Positions 51,595-62,282 are shown, counted from the stretch's first letter. The stretch is DNA of 64,000 bases from Lepidostoma basale (GCA_022606425.2 JAHDVF020000900.1:122847-186846), one strand, 5' to 3'. Made by a program: numbers and translations. Notes: a model not told the origin generated them from the sequence alone.

Positions 51595-53040
51595 GACAGG
51601 CTAAACATGACATCCACATAAAATATAATAAAATGAATATAAAAACAGACATATTCATTTGTATTAATTATTTAATATAGATTTTCACGTCATTATACAA
51701 GAAACAGTAAATCAAAATTTAACTCTTAAAACAGAACATAAAGTGTTTCTACTTCAAGAGAGAAAAAAATCACGCTAAAACAAAAGAATGCATAGAATAT
51801 AAAAACAAATGTTTTTTTTTACAGAAATTTCTGTGTTTAATAATATAATATTGTGCATTCAATTAATTATTATATAAACACAAATGTAAATGATTTAAAA
51901 CAGAGACTTAGTTTAAAAAATAAAACACAAAACAACTATTTCCATTTATTACGGAAATGTCCATTTTGAAACAAAAGAATGTCAAATTTTATTTAAAATA
52001 AAAAGGAACACAAAATTGTTTATGGATCACGTCTTTCTGGAATATCAGCTAAAAAGCTATTGCTACTTCGCTTGTTGGAAGCATATCTTAAACAAAAGAA
52101 TGCTATGGAATGTGTTTTGTTTCAATAAAATCAAAATATTGTTTAATGACATAAGCATAGGTTGAATAAGTTTGAAATATATTTCTATAAAAATGCTTGG
52201 AGTAAGCAAAAAGTTGAACTTACGTTAAGACGAATAAAACAGTTGTTACACAATTAGATAGCTTTAGATATACAATATTACATATAGTGGAAATATATTA
52301 TTTAATTAGTACAAGATTCGATAAATAATTCCGATACTTAAGTGTGATTAAATCGAGATAAGAGAAAATAGATAATATCAAATATTTTCTTATGAAAAAT
52401 ATACTATTTTAACCTTCAAAAACAAAATAAAAACATTTCATTTATGCGAGTACAGGATTTTTAAAGATAAAATCGAGAGATAGGGTTATAAAATTGTTGC
52501 AAAAACTTACCTGTCAAGTCATGTAAAAATCGAATAAAATTAAAAAATAAGAAGCGAAAACGCGTGAAAACATAAAAAAAAGAGCTATAAGCAAGCTACA
52601 GTATACATTACTTTGCGCAATTTCGGAAAAATTACGTATATTCAGTGCCAAAACACCGGCGTAGGTCCGGACGTACACAAAGACGAATGAAAAACTTACT
52701 TTTATTAGTAAAAATATCCAGATACTCCCTAAATGATGTTCGGCAAAGATTAATCTAACATTTAAAAATGATTTAATAAATTATACACCGCATTTAAATG
52801 CGAAAAAACACTATTTTCGGATTGACAAACTTCCAATGACACGCTGGAGGTTCTTCTTCTTCTTCTTCTTTTTTTTATGGCTTTTCACCGCTTGTGGGTG
52901 TTCTGGGCCAGTCTCAAGTAAGGGTAGATGTGTAATAGTAGTAGTGGGTTAAGGGATTAATCTATGGAAGATTGTTATATATACAAATTACATCTAGGGT
53001 TAGTATCTAATAAATTTTTGTTAGTAGTAAGGAATATATG

Positions 53041-55797
53041 TTACAGATTTATGTTATTGAGAGTCAGGAATTTTGTTAGTATTTTATACAGGTTTTTGTT
53101 AGATGAGGAGATGAGAGTGGACATGTTAGTAGGTAAGGATATATTAAGGTCTATAAGGTCTGGAATAAAATTTGGGTATTGTACATTAAACGGGCAGTTG
53201 AAGAATATGTGGTCGAGATTTTCATCTTCGATGCCGCATTCACATATGGCAGAGTCTAGAATATGGATTTTGGTAAGATGCGCTCTGTGACAACAGTGAC
53301 CGATGCGCATTCTACAGATCGAGCTGGTTTCAAATTTATTTAATTTTAGTTTGTTATACCAGGGTGTCGACAGGACATCGGGCTGAAGTTCCGAATACAT
53401 TTTTCCTTTGGACTGACTGGAGATGTTCCAATCATTCTGCCATGTGAGCTGCAATTTTTCGCGCATTACAGGGATAAGATCATTGATGGGGATGTGAGTG
53501 ATATATTTGTCATCACCAGAATGAATTGCCTGTTTAGCTATATTGTCTGCTCTTTCATTTCCAGAGATCCCGCTGTGACTCGGGATCCAAGCCAAGGCGA
53601 TCTCTCTGTCTGAGTCTTGCAACAAGCATAGCGCATGACGAATCTCGATGCAGAATTCATCTTCGGGATACTGGGAAGGAGGTTCACGGATTTTTTGCAG
53701 GGCGCTCAGGGAATCTGATAAAATAATAATTTTTGTTAAGTTTTGAGAGATTACATACTTAAGACTCTCCAGGATGGCCACACATTCGGCTGTGAAAACG
53801 GAGGCCAATTTGTGTAGTCTGAAAAGTCTTTCGTGGTTGTTAAATTCACAAAAAAATGCAGCCCCAGTATAAAATTCGGAATTTATTTTGGAACCATCGG
53901 TAAAGATAGGTCTCCAGTTGGGCCATTGAGATCTCATGATTCGGGAATAGTCCCGTTGAGCTTGAATACCAGAGTGAATACCAAATGAAAGTAAGACTGT
54001 TGGCATAAACGTATTAATCTTATAAGGGGATCTGTATAGGGGTAATAAATCTTGGGAGATTAAGCTTGGCTTGTAATATTGATAGGTTTGGAAGCTGTTG
54101 ACTAATAAGGGAGGGGCTTTGTTTCTCCAGTATGGGGAAGTAGTGACTTGGAAATTTAGCTTATATAGAATTGTCAAAAGGGGATGGTCGGATATAATAA
54201 AACATTTTAGAAGAAATTTATCTGCTAGATATTGTCGCCTCATATGGAGTGGGGGGTCTGCAGATTCCACCTGCAAAGTATTTATTGGAGAAGAACGCAT
54301 GGCTCCGATGATAAGTCTAAGGCTTTGGGATTGGATCCGATCTAATCGTTGAAGATTCTTTTTGGAAGTAGGCTCGATGAGGAAAGACGCATAATCCAAA
54401 TGGCTACGTATGAAGGCACAGTAAAAAAGTCTTTGAATAGTAGGGTGTGAACCCCACCAGACACGTGAAACTGCTCGTAGGGTATTGAGCCCTGCTTGAC
54501 ATTTATTGACCACGTGGTTGACATATGCATTCCAGGAGAGGTTACTGTCTAGGATAACGCCCAAGAATTTTATTTGGTTAAAAACGGGGATGTGAAATTG
54601 GTTATACATGATTTTAATTGTGGGAATTTTCCTTTTCCTAGAGAACACAATGGCCTTGCATTTGCCCGGGGAGAGTTCCAACCCTCGCCGGCCAAACCAA
54701 GCTGCAAGTCTCTTCAGGTTTGAATTAAGAAGTTTCTCTAGAGAGCAAACACTCGGACCGGTAACATATAAAAATAAATCGTCCGCGTATTGTAAAATTT
54801 TGGAGGGCTCTGGGACGGAGAGGTTTAAATCTTGGGTGTATATATTAAATAAGATGGGGCTAAGGACAGAACCTTGTGGAAGGCCTCGACTCAATATTCG
54901 TTGAGTAGTAGGAGTACCTCTCACGTGGACTTCAACCTTCCTTGAAAGAATTAAGTTGATTATGAAACTGCTGAGTCTGCGTGGAATGCTCATTTCTAAT
55001 AATTTGGAATTTAATATATTAATGACGACGTTGTCAAATGCCCCCTCGATATCAAGGCAGACTCCCATGAGATGTTCGTCCTTTGAAAGAGCGATTCTAA
55101 TTTCTGAAGTCAGGACCGATATACTTTCGATTGTGCTTTTACGTTTCCTAAATCCGAATTGGGAATGGGGTAGTGCTCGTGAGTTTTCAATGAACCAGTC
55201 TAGACGGCTTTTTATCATATGTTCTGTAATTTTAAGCATCGATGATGAGAGAGCGATCGGTCGGTAGGAGTTACAGAAATTGGGATTTTTGTGGGTTTTA
55301 AGGATGGGCAAAATAATTTGAGTTTTCCAGGAGGGGGGAATATTTCCAGATTCAAACATTTTATTGAGAATGGATAGAAAATAGGAGAGAATTACGTCGC
55401 TAGAATTTTTCATGAAGCTGTATGGGATACCATCCACTCCCGGAGCCGAGTCATCAAGCCGGTCTAGTACAGATCTCAGCTCTCTCAAGGAAAATGGTTC
55501 ATCCATCCAACCCTTCTGTTTAAAATCATAAGTATAAGGAGATTCATTCCAATTATAGGCGGTTTGAGGAGCAAGCTTGTCTATGAAGCCCTTCAACCAA
55601 TCTAACGACTCGGGTTTGGGGTTTGGGGGTATAAAGGAGCCCCGGAATTTGCGGATAGTATTCCATACCTCGGATATATGGACATCTGGAGATAGGGAGG
55701 AACAAAATTTCTTCCAGCCAAGTTTCTTTTTCATTTTCAAAAGTTTTTTTGTTTTTGCTTGGATCTGCTTATAAGAAAGAAAGTTATCTAGGGTCAT
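53041..55797 (-). CDS. LINE ORF2, reverse transcriptase and RNase H part (3' of frameshift)
   Basis: 918 residues from the first Met; the reading frame really extends upstream to about 55975. RT motifs: PGVDGIPYSFMK, LGVCLDIEGAFDNV-type (DIEGAFDNV), GLPQGSVLSPILFNIYTQDL and QYADDLFLYV. RNase H: PIFTDGSKINSEFYTGAAFF, ECVAILESLK, LSDSLSAL and IPSHSGISGNERADNIAKQA. The C-terminal CCHC-like CECGIEDENLDHIFFNCP closes it. All catalytic residues are kept, so this is a recent copy disabled only by one indel. Confidence 0.95.
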   Translation of the reverse strand: MTLDNFLSYKQIQAKTKKLLKMKKKLGWKKFCSSLSPDVHISEVWNTIRKFRGSFIPPNPKPESLDWLKGFIDKLAPQTAYNWNESPYTYDFKQKGWMDEPFSLRELRSVLDRLDDSAPGVDGIPYSFMKNSSDVILSYFLSILNKMFESGNIPPSWKTQIILPILKTHKNPNFCNSYRPIALSSSMLKITEHMIKSRLDWFIENSRALPHSQFGFRKRKSTIESISVLTSEIRIALSKDEHLMGVCLDIEGAFDNVVINILNSKLLEMSIPRRLSSFIINLILSRKVEVHVRGTPTTQRILSRGLPQGSVLSPILFNIYTQDLNLSVPEPSKILQYADDLFLYVTGPSVCSLEKLLNSNLKRLAAWFGRRGLELSPGKCKAIVFSRKRKIPTIKIMYNQFHIPVFNQIKFLGVILDSNLSWNAYVNHVVNKCQAGLNTLRAVSRVWWGSHPTIQRLFYCAFIRSHLDYASFLIEPTSKKNLQRLDRIQSQSLRLIIGAMRSSPINTLQVESADPPLHMRRQYLADKFLLKCFIISDHPLLTILYKLNFQVTTSPYWRNKAPPLLVNSFQTYQYYKPSLISQDLLPLYRSPYKINTFMPTVLLSFGIHSGIQAQRDYSRIMRSQWPNWRPIFTDGSKINSEFYTGAAFFCEFNNHERLFRLHKLASVFTAECVAILESLKYVISQNLTKIIILSDSLSALQKIREPPSQYPEDEFCIEIRHALCLLQDSDREIALAWIPSHSGISGNERADNIAKQAIHSGDDKYITHIPINDLIPVMREKLQLTWQNDWNISSQSKGKMYSELQPDVLSTPWYNKLKLNKFETSSICRMRIGHCCHRAHLTKIHILDSAICECGIEDENLDHIFFNCPFNVQYPNFIPDLIDLNISLPTNMSTLISSSNKNLYKILTKFLTLNNINL

Positions 55798-55904
55798 ATT
55801 TTTAGAGTAATGGATTGCATATAATTTTCTCTCACTGACTGCTTCCGAGCACTCCCAGTCCCACCAAGGAGCTGGAGGGAGTTTGGCGCCTTTGTATTTT
55901 TTCC

Positions 55905-56762
55905 TTACGGGGACATGTAAAGTTGCTGCGGAGTCAATACAGGATATGAAGTTATTATAGGAGGAAATAATATTTTTTTTAATGGAGGAGGGAGGTTCAG
56001 AACGGAGAGCTCCAGAGAGTCAGAAAAATCCTTCCATTTTACATCTGAAGTGATGTATCGAGGGCGACGGGTTGAACTTGACTTGTGAAATAAATTTTGG
56101 ATTAATGGAAGAGATTGGGATTCAATGATGAGGGGATAGTGGTCACTCCCAAGAGTATCCTCCAAAGTTTTCCAGTTAACACTGGAAGCTATGTCGGAAC
56201 TACAGAGGGAGATATCCACGGCGCTAGGGCGTTGGTTGGGAATCCTTAGACGTGTGGGGGAGCCATCGTTAATAACACAAATATTATTTTGATCCAGGAG
56301 GTCGACCAAGTCTCTTCCTAATCTGTCACATGTGGGAGCGCCCCACAAACTATGATGGGCATTGAAGTCGCCCAGAATAAGGAAAGGGGGGTGGAGATTG
56401 GAAAAAAACCCACCAAGCATTGCTTTGGTGGGTTTGTTGGAGGGGGAAATATAAAGGGAGGCTATGGTAACGCCAAGAACCGTGGCAGCTACCACCTGAA
56501 ACGGGCAGCCGGTGGGCTTGACGTTCACAGGAAAAAATTGGATAGGGGTTTTAATGAAAAGAGCGGAGCCGCCCTTCCCATCTATACGGTCATCCCGAAT
56601 ACATTGGTAAGAGCCGAATTTCAAATGAAACCCGGGGGCCAGCCAAGTCTCCGAGACCGCGGCGATTGAGACATCTTCGTTGGTGAGAAGATTTAAAAAG
56701 TCTGCTTTTTTATTAGAAATGCTGTGGCAGTTCCACTGAAGAATCCTCCTCGGGGGGAGCAT
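55905..56762 (-). CDS. LINE ORF2, endonuclease part (5' of frameshift)
   Basis: APE-type endonuclease that nicks target DNA. It begins MLPPRRILQWNCHSISNKKA; catalytic motifs are SETWL, LGDFNAHHSLWG and GSDHYPL. The frame then slips: after about residue 255 it becomes out-of-family sequence and stops at 55905. The correct frame continues on the other side of an 8-T run near 55973-55980. Confidence 0.9.
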   Translation of the reverse strand: MLPPRRILQWNCHSISNKKADFLNLLTNEDVSIAAVSETWLAPGFHLKFGSYQCIRDDRIDGKGGSALFIKTPIQFFPVNVKPTGCPFQVVAATVLGVTIASLYISPSNKPTKAMLGGFFSNLHPPFLILGDFNAHHSLWGAPTCDRLGRDLVDLLDQNNICVINDGSPTRLRIPNQRPSAVDISLCSSDIASSVNWKTLEDTLGSDHYPLIIESQSLPLIQNLFHKSSSTRRPRYITSDVKWKDFSDSLELSVLNLPPPLKKILFPPIITSYPVLTPQQLYMSP

Positions 56763-58281
56763 GAGTGGGTTGGTGAAGGGAAATAAGGTTGGTCAAAATT
56801 GAGGCAGCGTTGGACGGTAATTGATTATTATTTTGTAAAATGGAGAGGAGTAATTGAAGTAGGGAGGTGATAATTGAGGAGTTTGAGTTGTTGGTTAAGG
56901 AAGTAAATCCCTTATTAGGGGATGAGGAGGGTTGTCCGTTGGGGGAAATCAGGAGATGGTCATGGTTGGGGGTCTGTTTGACGAAAGAAGGTTTGGGGTT
57001 AGTCTTCTTAGTAACTGTTTTTACGTAAGAAGACGTGGATGGTTGCTTGTGGGTTAGATCAGTGGGGTTGGGAATGCTCCTTGTACGAGCAACTTCAGCA
57101 TATGAGATAGAGGCTTTGTTGTGCACTTTGGAGGCTTCTGCATAGGAGATACTTTTGTCGGCCATTGTATGTTTAATATTTTGTTGCCTCGTGAATTCCT
57201 GGCAATTTTTGCTTACAGCAGAGTGGTTCCCAGAGCAGTTAAGGCATTTGAGTTGTGGGGTATCGATCTGGCAGGATTCTCCAAGGTGGTCTGAGCCACA
57301 CTTATAGCATCGCGGCTGAGATCGACACAGTGCCTTGGTGTGCCCAAATCTACAGCATTTAAAACACTGTCTCGTTGGGAACACGTATAGCTCCACGGGT
57401 AGGGATACGTGGAACAAGGATACATGGGAGGGAAGCGATTTGGAGTCGAATGTCAGGACGACTGTCTGGGAGGGTTTCCACTCCACCGTTGTGCCATTAT
57501 TAACTCGGTAATTCAAGCGACGGGCCCTCAATACCTTACCTGATCCTGTGGGAACCTCAGTACTCTCCACAATGTCTTCTTCAGACCAGTGCGGAGGAAT
57601 ACCTCGGACAATCCCTTGTTTGGTAACTTGGAAGGTCGGGATGAAAGCATTGTAGGATGCGTTCTTAACTTTTTCCGAATTCACAAAGGAGTTTGCGTCT
57701 TTTGAATTGTTGAATTCAACTGAGAGTTTATTTCTTCCGATGTTTTTAATTCCGTTCCAGGAAGTTTTAATATTGTTTTTGAAAAGAAACTTTCCAAAAT
57801 CAATGCCGTACAATGTTCCCATCGAGCCTTCTGAATTTTGCCGGGTGACATGGGTGATAAAGGGGGGTCTGTCAAGATCATTGAAGAGGCGGGTCGTTGG
57901 TGGGATCTTAGATTGGATATTGGAGGGTAAGGGGGATGGGGGAGAAAGGGTGGACGAGGTAGAAGGAACAGGGAGTGGTAAAGGAACCGAGGTAGCGGAC
58001 GAGAGAGGTTTTTGGGCAATACGCCGTTCCCTAGGGAGAATTATCTTTGGGGTTGGGGGCTTGTGAGGAAGATGATCCGAGTCGGAACTCGTCACTTGCC
58101 TACTTGCTGCCGTGGAGGAGGACTTTCTAATTTTGGGATTTTTTTTCCCCTTAATGGTGACAAACGTGGAGGCCTCTGGGACCATTGGTTCCGCCGATTC
58201 CATGTTTGTGGAGCTCGCCGCCGAATCACTCGACATATTCCCGTCGGGGGGAACGGGGTCGGGTGGTTTAGTGCGATTCAT
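56713..58281 (-). CDS. LINE ORF1 (gag-like RNA-binding protein), 522 residues
   Basis: A nucleic-acid chaperone that coats element RNA. The Ser/Pro-rich N-terminus is about residues 1-135. A central folded region is followed by three CCHC zinc knuckles at about 305-364 (CFKCCRFGHTKALC; CYKCGSDHLGESC; CLNCSGNHSAVSKNC). Then comes a polar tail. It overlaps the ORF2 start by 50 bp in another frame, as in other I-group elements. Intact. Confidence 0.93.
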   Translation of the reverse strand: MNRTKPPDPVPPDGNMSSDSAASSTNMESAEPMVPEASTFVTIKGKKNPKIRKSSSTAASRQVTSSDSDHLPHKPPTPKIILPRERRIAQKPLSSATSVPLPLPVPSTSSTLSPPSPLPSNIQSKIPPTTRLFNDLDRPPFITHVTRQNSEGSMGTLYGIDFGKFLFKNNIKTSWNGIKNIGRNKLSVEFNNSKDANSFVNSEKVKNASYNAFIPTFQVTKQGIVRGIPPHWSEEDIVESTEVPTGSGKVLRARRLNYRVNNGTTVEWKPSQTVVLTFDSKSLPSHVSLFHVSLPVELYVFPTRQCFKCCRFGHTKALCRSQPRCYKCGSDHLGESCQIDTPQLKCLNCSGNHSAVSKNCQEFTRQQNIKHTMADKSISYAEASKVHNKASISYAEVARTRSIPNPTDLTHKQPSTSSYVKTVTKKTNPKPSFVKQTPNHDHLLISPNGQPSSSPNKGFTSLTNNSNSSIITSLLQLLLSILQNNNQLPSNAASILTNLISLHQPTHAPPEEDSSVELPQHF

Positions 58282-58904
58282 AATTTAAAAATGTTGGTTA
58301 TTAATGCAACAATAAGATCTTAAAAGAGAAAAAAAAAGGTGGGTAGAAATAAAAATATAAAATAAAAATTTACCTTATTGAAGTTTGTATAAAGGGATTG
58401 GTTAATAGGGATATGTTAAAACAAGATACGGATAACACCTTCACCAGAACGGGAACTTCTAACTACACAGGTAGTATTGTTATCACGAGTCTAGTGCAAA
58501 TTCAACCGCCTTCCGAAACACGCAAACGCAAAACATATATCACGCTGGAGGTTCTGATTTCATCCAATCCGTTTTGTAATGGTCAGGCAAGAAGACTGCC
58601 TACAATTTATTGATAAAATGAATACATACAAAAATATACCTTAAGTTACCTTATTTTTGTGTACTAATAGATTAAAATCAAATGCGCTAACGATCTAGGT
58701 ACACGTATATCAAAGGTACCTACTGTCAAACGTCATTTTTATCCATAGATATCTAAGTTAATAGTAAGCTTAAATAGAATTTAGCAGCGTTGTATGGCAT
58801 ATAAAATCAAAGTTTAAGTTTTTGATATATAGCCTTTTGATATTTAACCAATTATACTATATATTTTCTTTATTTTGCCTATGATCTTTATCTGTATGTC
58901 TATG

Positions 58905-59075
58905 GTTATTCCAGACCTTATAGACCTTAATATATCCTTACCTACTAACATGTCCACTCTCATCTCCTCATCTAACAAAAACCTGTATAAAATACTAACA
59001 AAATTCCAGACTCTCAATAACATAAATCTGTAACATATTCCTTACTACTAACAAAAATTTATTAGATACTAACAG
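58905..59075 (+). mobile_element. Truncated second copy of the I-group LINE 3' end
   Basis: ctaacaaaaacctgtataaa and aatttattagatactaac match (as reverse complement) 52999-53160. It diverges at 59075, short of the usual tail. Confidence 0.85.
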
Positions 59076-59205
59076 TGCCATCTTGACGTAATAACAAGCC
59101 GCAGGGTTCGATTCAATGTGGCCGACGGAGGAGGCCTTCGCCTCAGCTGTCACTTTAGCTGTCATTCGGTCGTACCAGTGCCATCTTGACATTATATCAA
59201 GCCGC
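59076..59205. repeat. Direct repeat pair of ~35 bp
   Basis: agtgccatcttgacgtaata at 59081 and agtgccatcttgacattata at 59178 both lead into caagccgca, about 100 bp apart. May be the flanks of an old insertion. Confidence 0.55.
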
Positions 59206-59286
59206 AATGATCCTCTATATTGTCTATGGTTTGACTTGGGTTGAGGCCATGCACTTCTTTGAGTCTCCTAGGAATTCGTACCGGCC

Positions 59287-60300
59287 GCTCTCGTTTATCA
59301 AGTGTATTTCGATAAATTTTTGGGTTTTCTTACATTATTTCCGGTAAAATCTTTACGAGAATTCATAAAAGGTGTGAATATATATGTATTTGATAAGTCT
59401 GTGTTATAAATTTAAGTTACAGTTGATATATTTCCTGTTTTCAGTATCACGTATCACGTGTGATTTGAAATTTCGAAGTGAGTGCTTTTTGTGTTATTAA
59501 ATTTAAACAGATGTGTTTTTGTGATAAAACCGTTATTTAATTAAATCAACGTGTACTTAGGAAATTGAAAATAGCTTTGTTTAATCCACTAATTATTAAA
59601 AAACACGACATGTTTCGGAGCATACCTCCATCTTCACTCTAACCTCCATAACATGAGCTCTCGTTTATCAAGTGTATTTCGATAAATTTTTGGGTTTTCT
59701 TACATTATTTCCGGTAAAATCTTTACGAGAATTCATAAAAGGTGTGAATATATATGTATTTGATAAGTCTGTGTTATAAATTTAAGTTACAGTTGATATA
59801 TTTCCTGTTTTCAGTATCACGTATCACGTGTGATTTGAAATTTCGAAGTGAGTGCTTTTTGTGTTATTAAATTTAAACAGATGTGTTTTTGTGATAAAAC
59901 CATTATTTAATTAAATCAACGTGTACTTAGGAAATTGAAAATAGCTTTGTTTAATCCACTAATTATTAAAAAACACGACATGTTTCGGAGCATACCTCCA
60001 TCTTCACTCTAACCTCCATAACCATCAAGTGTATTTCGATAAATTTATGGGTTTTCTTACATTATTTCTGGTAAAATCTTTATGAGAATTCATAAAAGGT
60101 GTGAATATATATGTATTTGATATGTCTGTGTTATAAATTTAAGTTTCAGTTGATATATTTCCTGTTTTCAGTATCGCGTGTGATTTGACATTTAGAAGCG
60201 AGTGCTTTTTGTGTTATTAAATTTAAACAGATATGTTTTTGTGATAAAACCATTATTTAATTAAATCAACGTGTACTTAGTGGATTAAACAAAGTTATTT
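59287..60300. repeat. Three tandem copies of a ~370-bp unit
   Basis: Copy 1 starts 59287, copy 2 at 59657 (370 bp later, nearly identical), copy 3 at about 60024 (more diverged). Each of the first two ends with a hammerhead-like motif (acacgacatgtttcggagca). In copy 3 the last ~30 bp are inverted. Confidence 0.9.
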
Positions 60301-60607
60301 TCAATTTCTTAAGTATATAACTATGGAATTCCACAGTGTTAATGCCTTAGCGTTCAATAAGTTAAATCAATGTGTGTTATCAAAAACAAAATATTGTGTA
60401 TTGAGATGTAATTCAAATATTTCAATTTCAATTGAATAACCTCTAGTTTGCCGTTTGCAGTTGTTCTTTCAATATAGATTAGTGATGTTAGTGATGTTGG
60501 ATATTAAAAGTATAAATAATATATTTTTATTTAAATATGTTACATGTTATCGTTTCGAACGTTATCATTTTTTTGTCATATATTCACAATGACTGTCTAA
60601 TTTTTAG
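60301..60607. other. AT-rich DNA upstream of P-like relic
   Basis: No coding frame. Could hold the 5' terminus of the P-like element, but I could not find matching inverted ends. Confidence 0.35.
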
Positions 60608-62280
60608 ATGCCTAGAAAATGCTGTGTTCCCGGCTGCAAATCCAACTATGCAAATCAAGGGGAATATGTCTCCGGATTCAAATTCCCCCTCGATGCCGAA
60701 ATGTCCAAAAAGTGGGTGTCCTGCATTCCCAGAAAAAATTTAGTGGTCTCACGACATATGATTGTATGTTCGAAACATTTTCATACCAGTGACATCCTTA
60801 CAGAGGACAAGTTTTCTTTTGAAGGTATATATTTTCTTCTTCCTTCTTTAATTAAAAGTAGTTTAAATATACAGTGATGAAATAAAGTGAAATTATAGCT
60901 GTATATTAGTTTGAAAATATATTTTTACATACATTTGAAAAAATACCGTCATAACTATATGAATTCGAATGTGCTTCAGATTTGCTATAGTTAATTGAGT
61001 AGGCACATAATGTAATGTTTTTATTTATTCGGTTTTCAGACCAAATACACATCTTGCCAAAGAAAAGAACGCGTCTTCGAAATGGAGCAGTTCCATCGAT
61101 TTTCCCAAACTTGCCTTCGTATCTTTCCAAGCCAGAGACTACTTCACGACAAGATCCTTCCCAAAGACGAGCTGTGATTTTGAGGCGGTCTGACGAAGCA
61201 AACACCAATTGGCTCGTATCGGACCAAATTTCGAGGATGGAGGATATATTGAACCAACCGCTGAAGTTCAATATCAGGAATTGGGGATCAAAAATATTTG
61301 ATGATCATATTATTTTACACAAATGAAATTTCAATCGTAAAGCTTCAATTTCACATTCCATTACAATAACTGATCAATTTGATATTAAAATATTTTATAA
61401 TAATAATGAGTTAGATATAAAGAAATTTCTGTGGGTTTTGGGGAAAGACTTAAAATGTGATCGGTTTTCAAAACTTGAGAATTTGTTAAGTTCACTAGAC
61501 AATACAATCATAGATTCACTAACAGCCACTGAAATAGTTAATGATGTAACAACAAAATTACAACAATTATATTCTGGTACTGAAGACAAAAAAATTTTTA
61601 CAGTTCATTGAACAACAATTAAGTTTATGGGTTAGCTCAAAGAATAAATATTCAACAGAATTATTGATATTTAGTAGCTCAATGTTTTTTATGTATCCTG
61701 CCGCATATCGTTTTTTACGGGATTCTGGTTTGTTAGTGCTACCTCACCCAAATTACATCAAAACATTTAACGTAGGTTCTAATTGCACTGGGATAATACA
61801 TAAGAAATATCTCGAAGAAACAATTAAAAGATTACCAGCTAATGAAAGGTTAGTGAATCTCTTATTAGATGAAATATATGTGAAACCAGAAGTTAATTAT
61901 AAAGGTGGGAAACTCCAAGGGTTTTCTATGAATAAAAATTTAGAATTAGCCACCACGGTGCAAACCTTTATGGTTACATCAGTATTTTCTGGTAAAACTG
62001 ATGTTGTTGGTATTTTTCCTGTAAAAAATTTAGATAGTCATTATTTATTGGAAATCGTCACAAAGGTTTTGGGGGTACTCGGTAATGTGGGTTATGAAAT
62101 TTTAAGTGTTATTAGTGATAATAATCAGGTGAACAGAAATTTGTTTAAAAGGATGTGTGGCGGTGTGATGAAATCAAGTATTCCCTCACCGTTTGATTCA
62201 AATAAATTTTTTTTTTTTGTTTGACACTGTTCACATTTTCTGTTGCAGACACTGGAACACAGCTTTTTTTCTTTTTTAAT
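60608..62280 (+). pseudogene. P-element/THAP9-like transposase relic
   Basis: Exon 1 (60608-60824) encodes a THAP zinc finger: MPRKCCVPGCKSNYANQGEY, KKWVSCIPRKN, VCSKHF (C2CH). A GTATAT donor and a TTTTCAG acceptor at 61039 join it in phase to 61040. The catalytic part has LLLDEIYVKPEVNYKGGKLQ and VISDNNQVNRNLFKRM. Lesions: an in-frame TGA at 61324, a frameshift near 61600 and a T-run slip at about 62206-62219 before the expected FDTVHI. The 3' third is missing where the RTE copy at 62283 begins. A dead DNA transposon; a domesticated host gene is unlikely given three lesions. Confidence 0.88.
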
Positions 62281-62282
62281 AC

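Larger units (their letters stand above)
50148..52840 (-). promoter_or_regulatory. GANAB upstream region, repeat-rich
   Basis: A possible non-coding first exon on - could end with CTTGACAG|GTAAGT at about 52512 and splice to the CAAG acceptor next to the ATG at 50147; other GTAAGT sites on - exist near 52225 and 52700. No TATA box is assigned. 51640-52840 is AT-rich with no coding frame; the word aaacaaaagaatg recurs four times (50200, 51780, 51970, 52090). Confidence 0.3.
52855..58540 (-). mobile_element. Full-length I-group LINE retrotransposon (~5.7 kb)
   Basis: The duplication CACGCTGGAGGTTCT is at both 52840-52854 and 58541-58555. On - the order is a 5' leader of ~260 bp, ORF1, ORF2 (AP endonuclease, RT, RNase H), a 3' UTR of ~185 bp and a (GAA)n tail. 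RNase H after RT points to the I/R1/LOA group rather than Jockey. A truncated partner is at 58905-59075. Confidence 0.93.

Noticed and set aside
56352..58323. + strand frames opposite the LINE ORFs (e.g. 57707-58066)
   Set aside because: Antisense shadows of ORF1/ORF2, which carry the recognisable motifs.
60608..60743. THAP exon as a separate small gene
   Set aside because: It splices in phase to P-type transposase sequence downstream, so it is part of the transposon relic.
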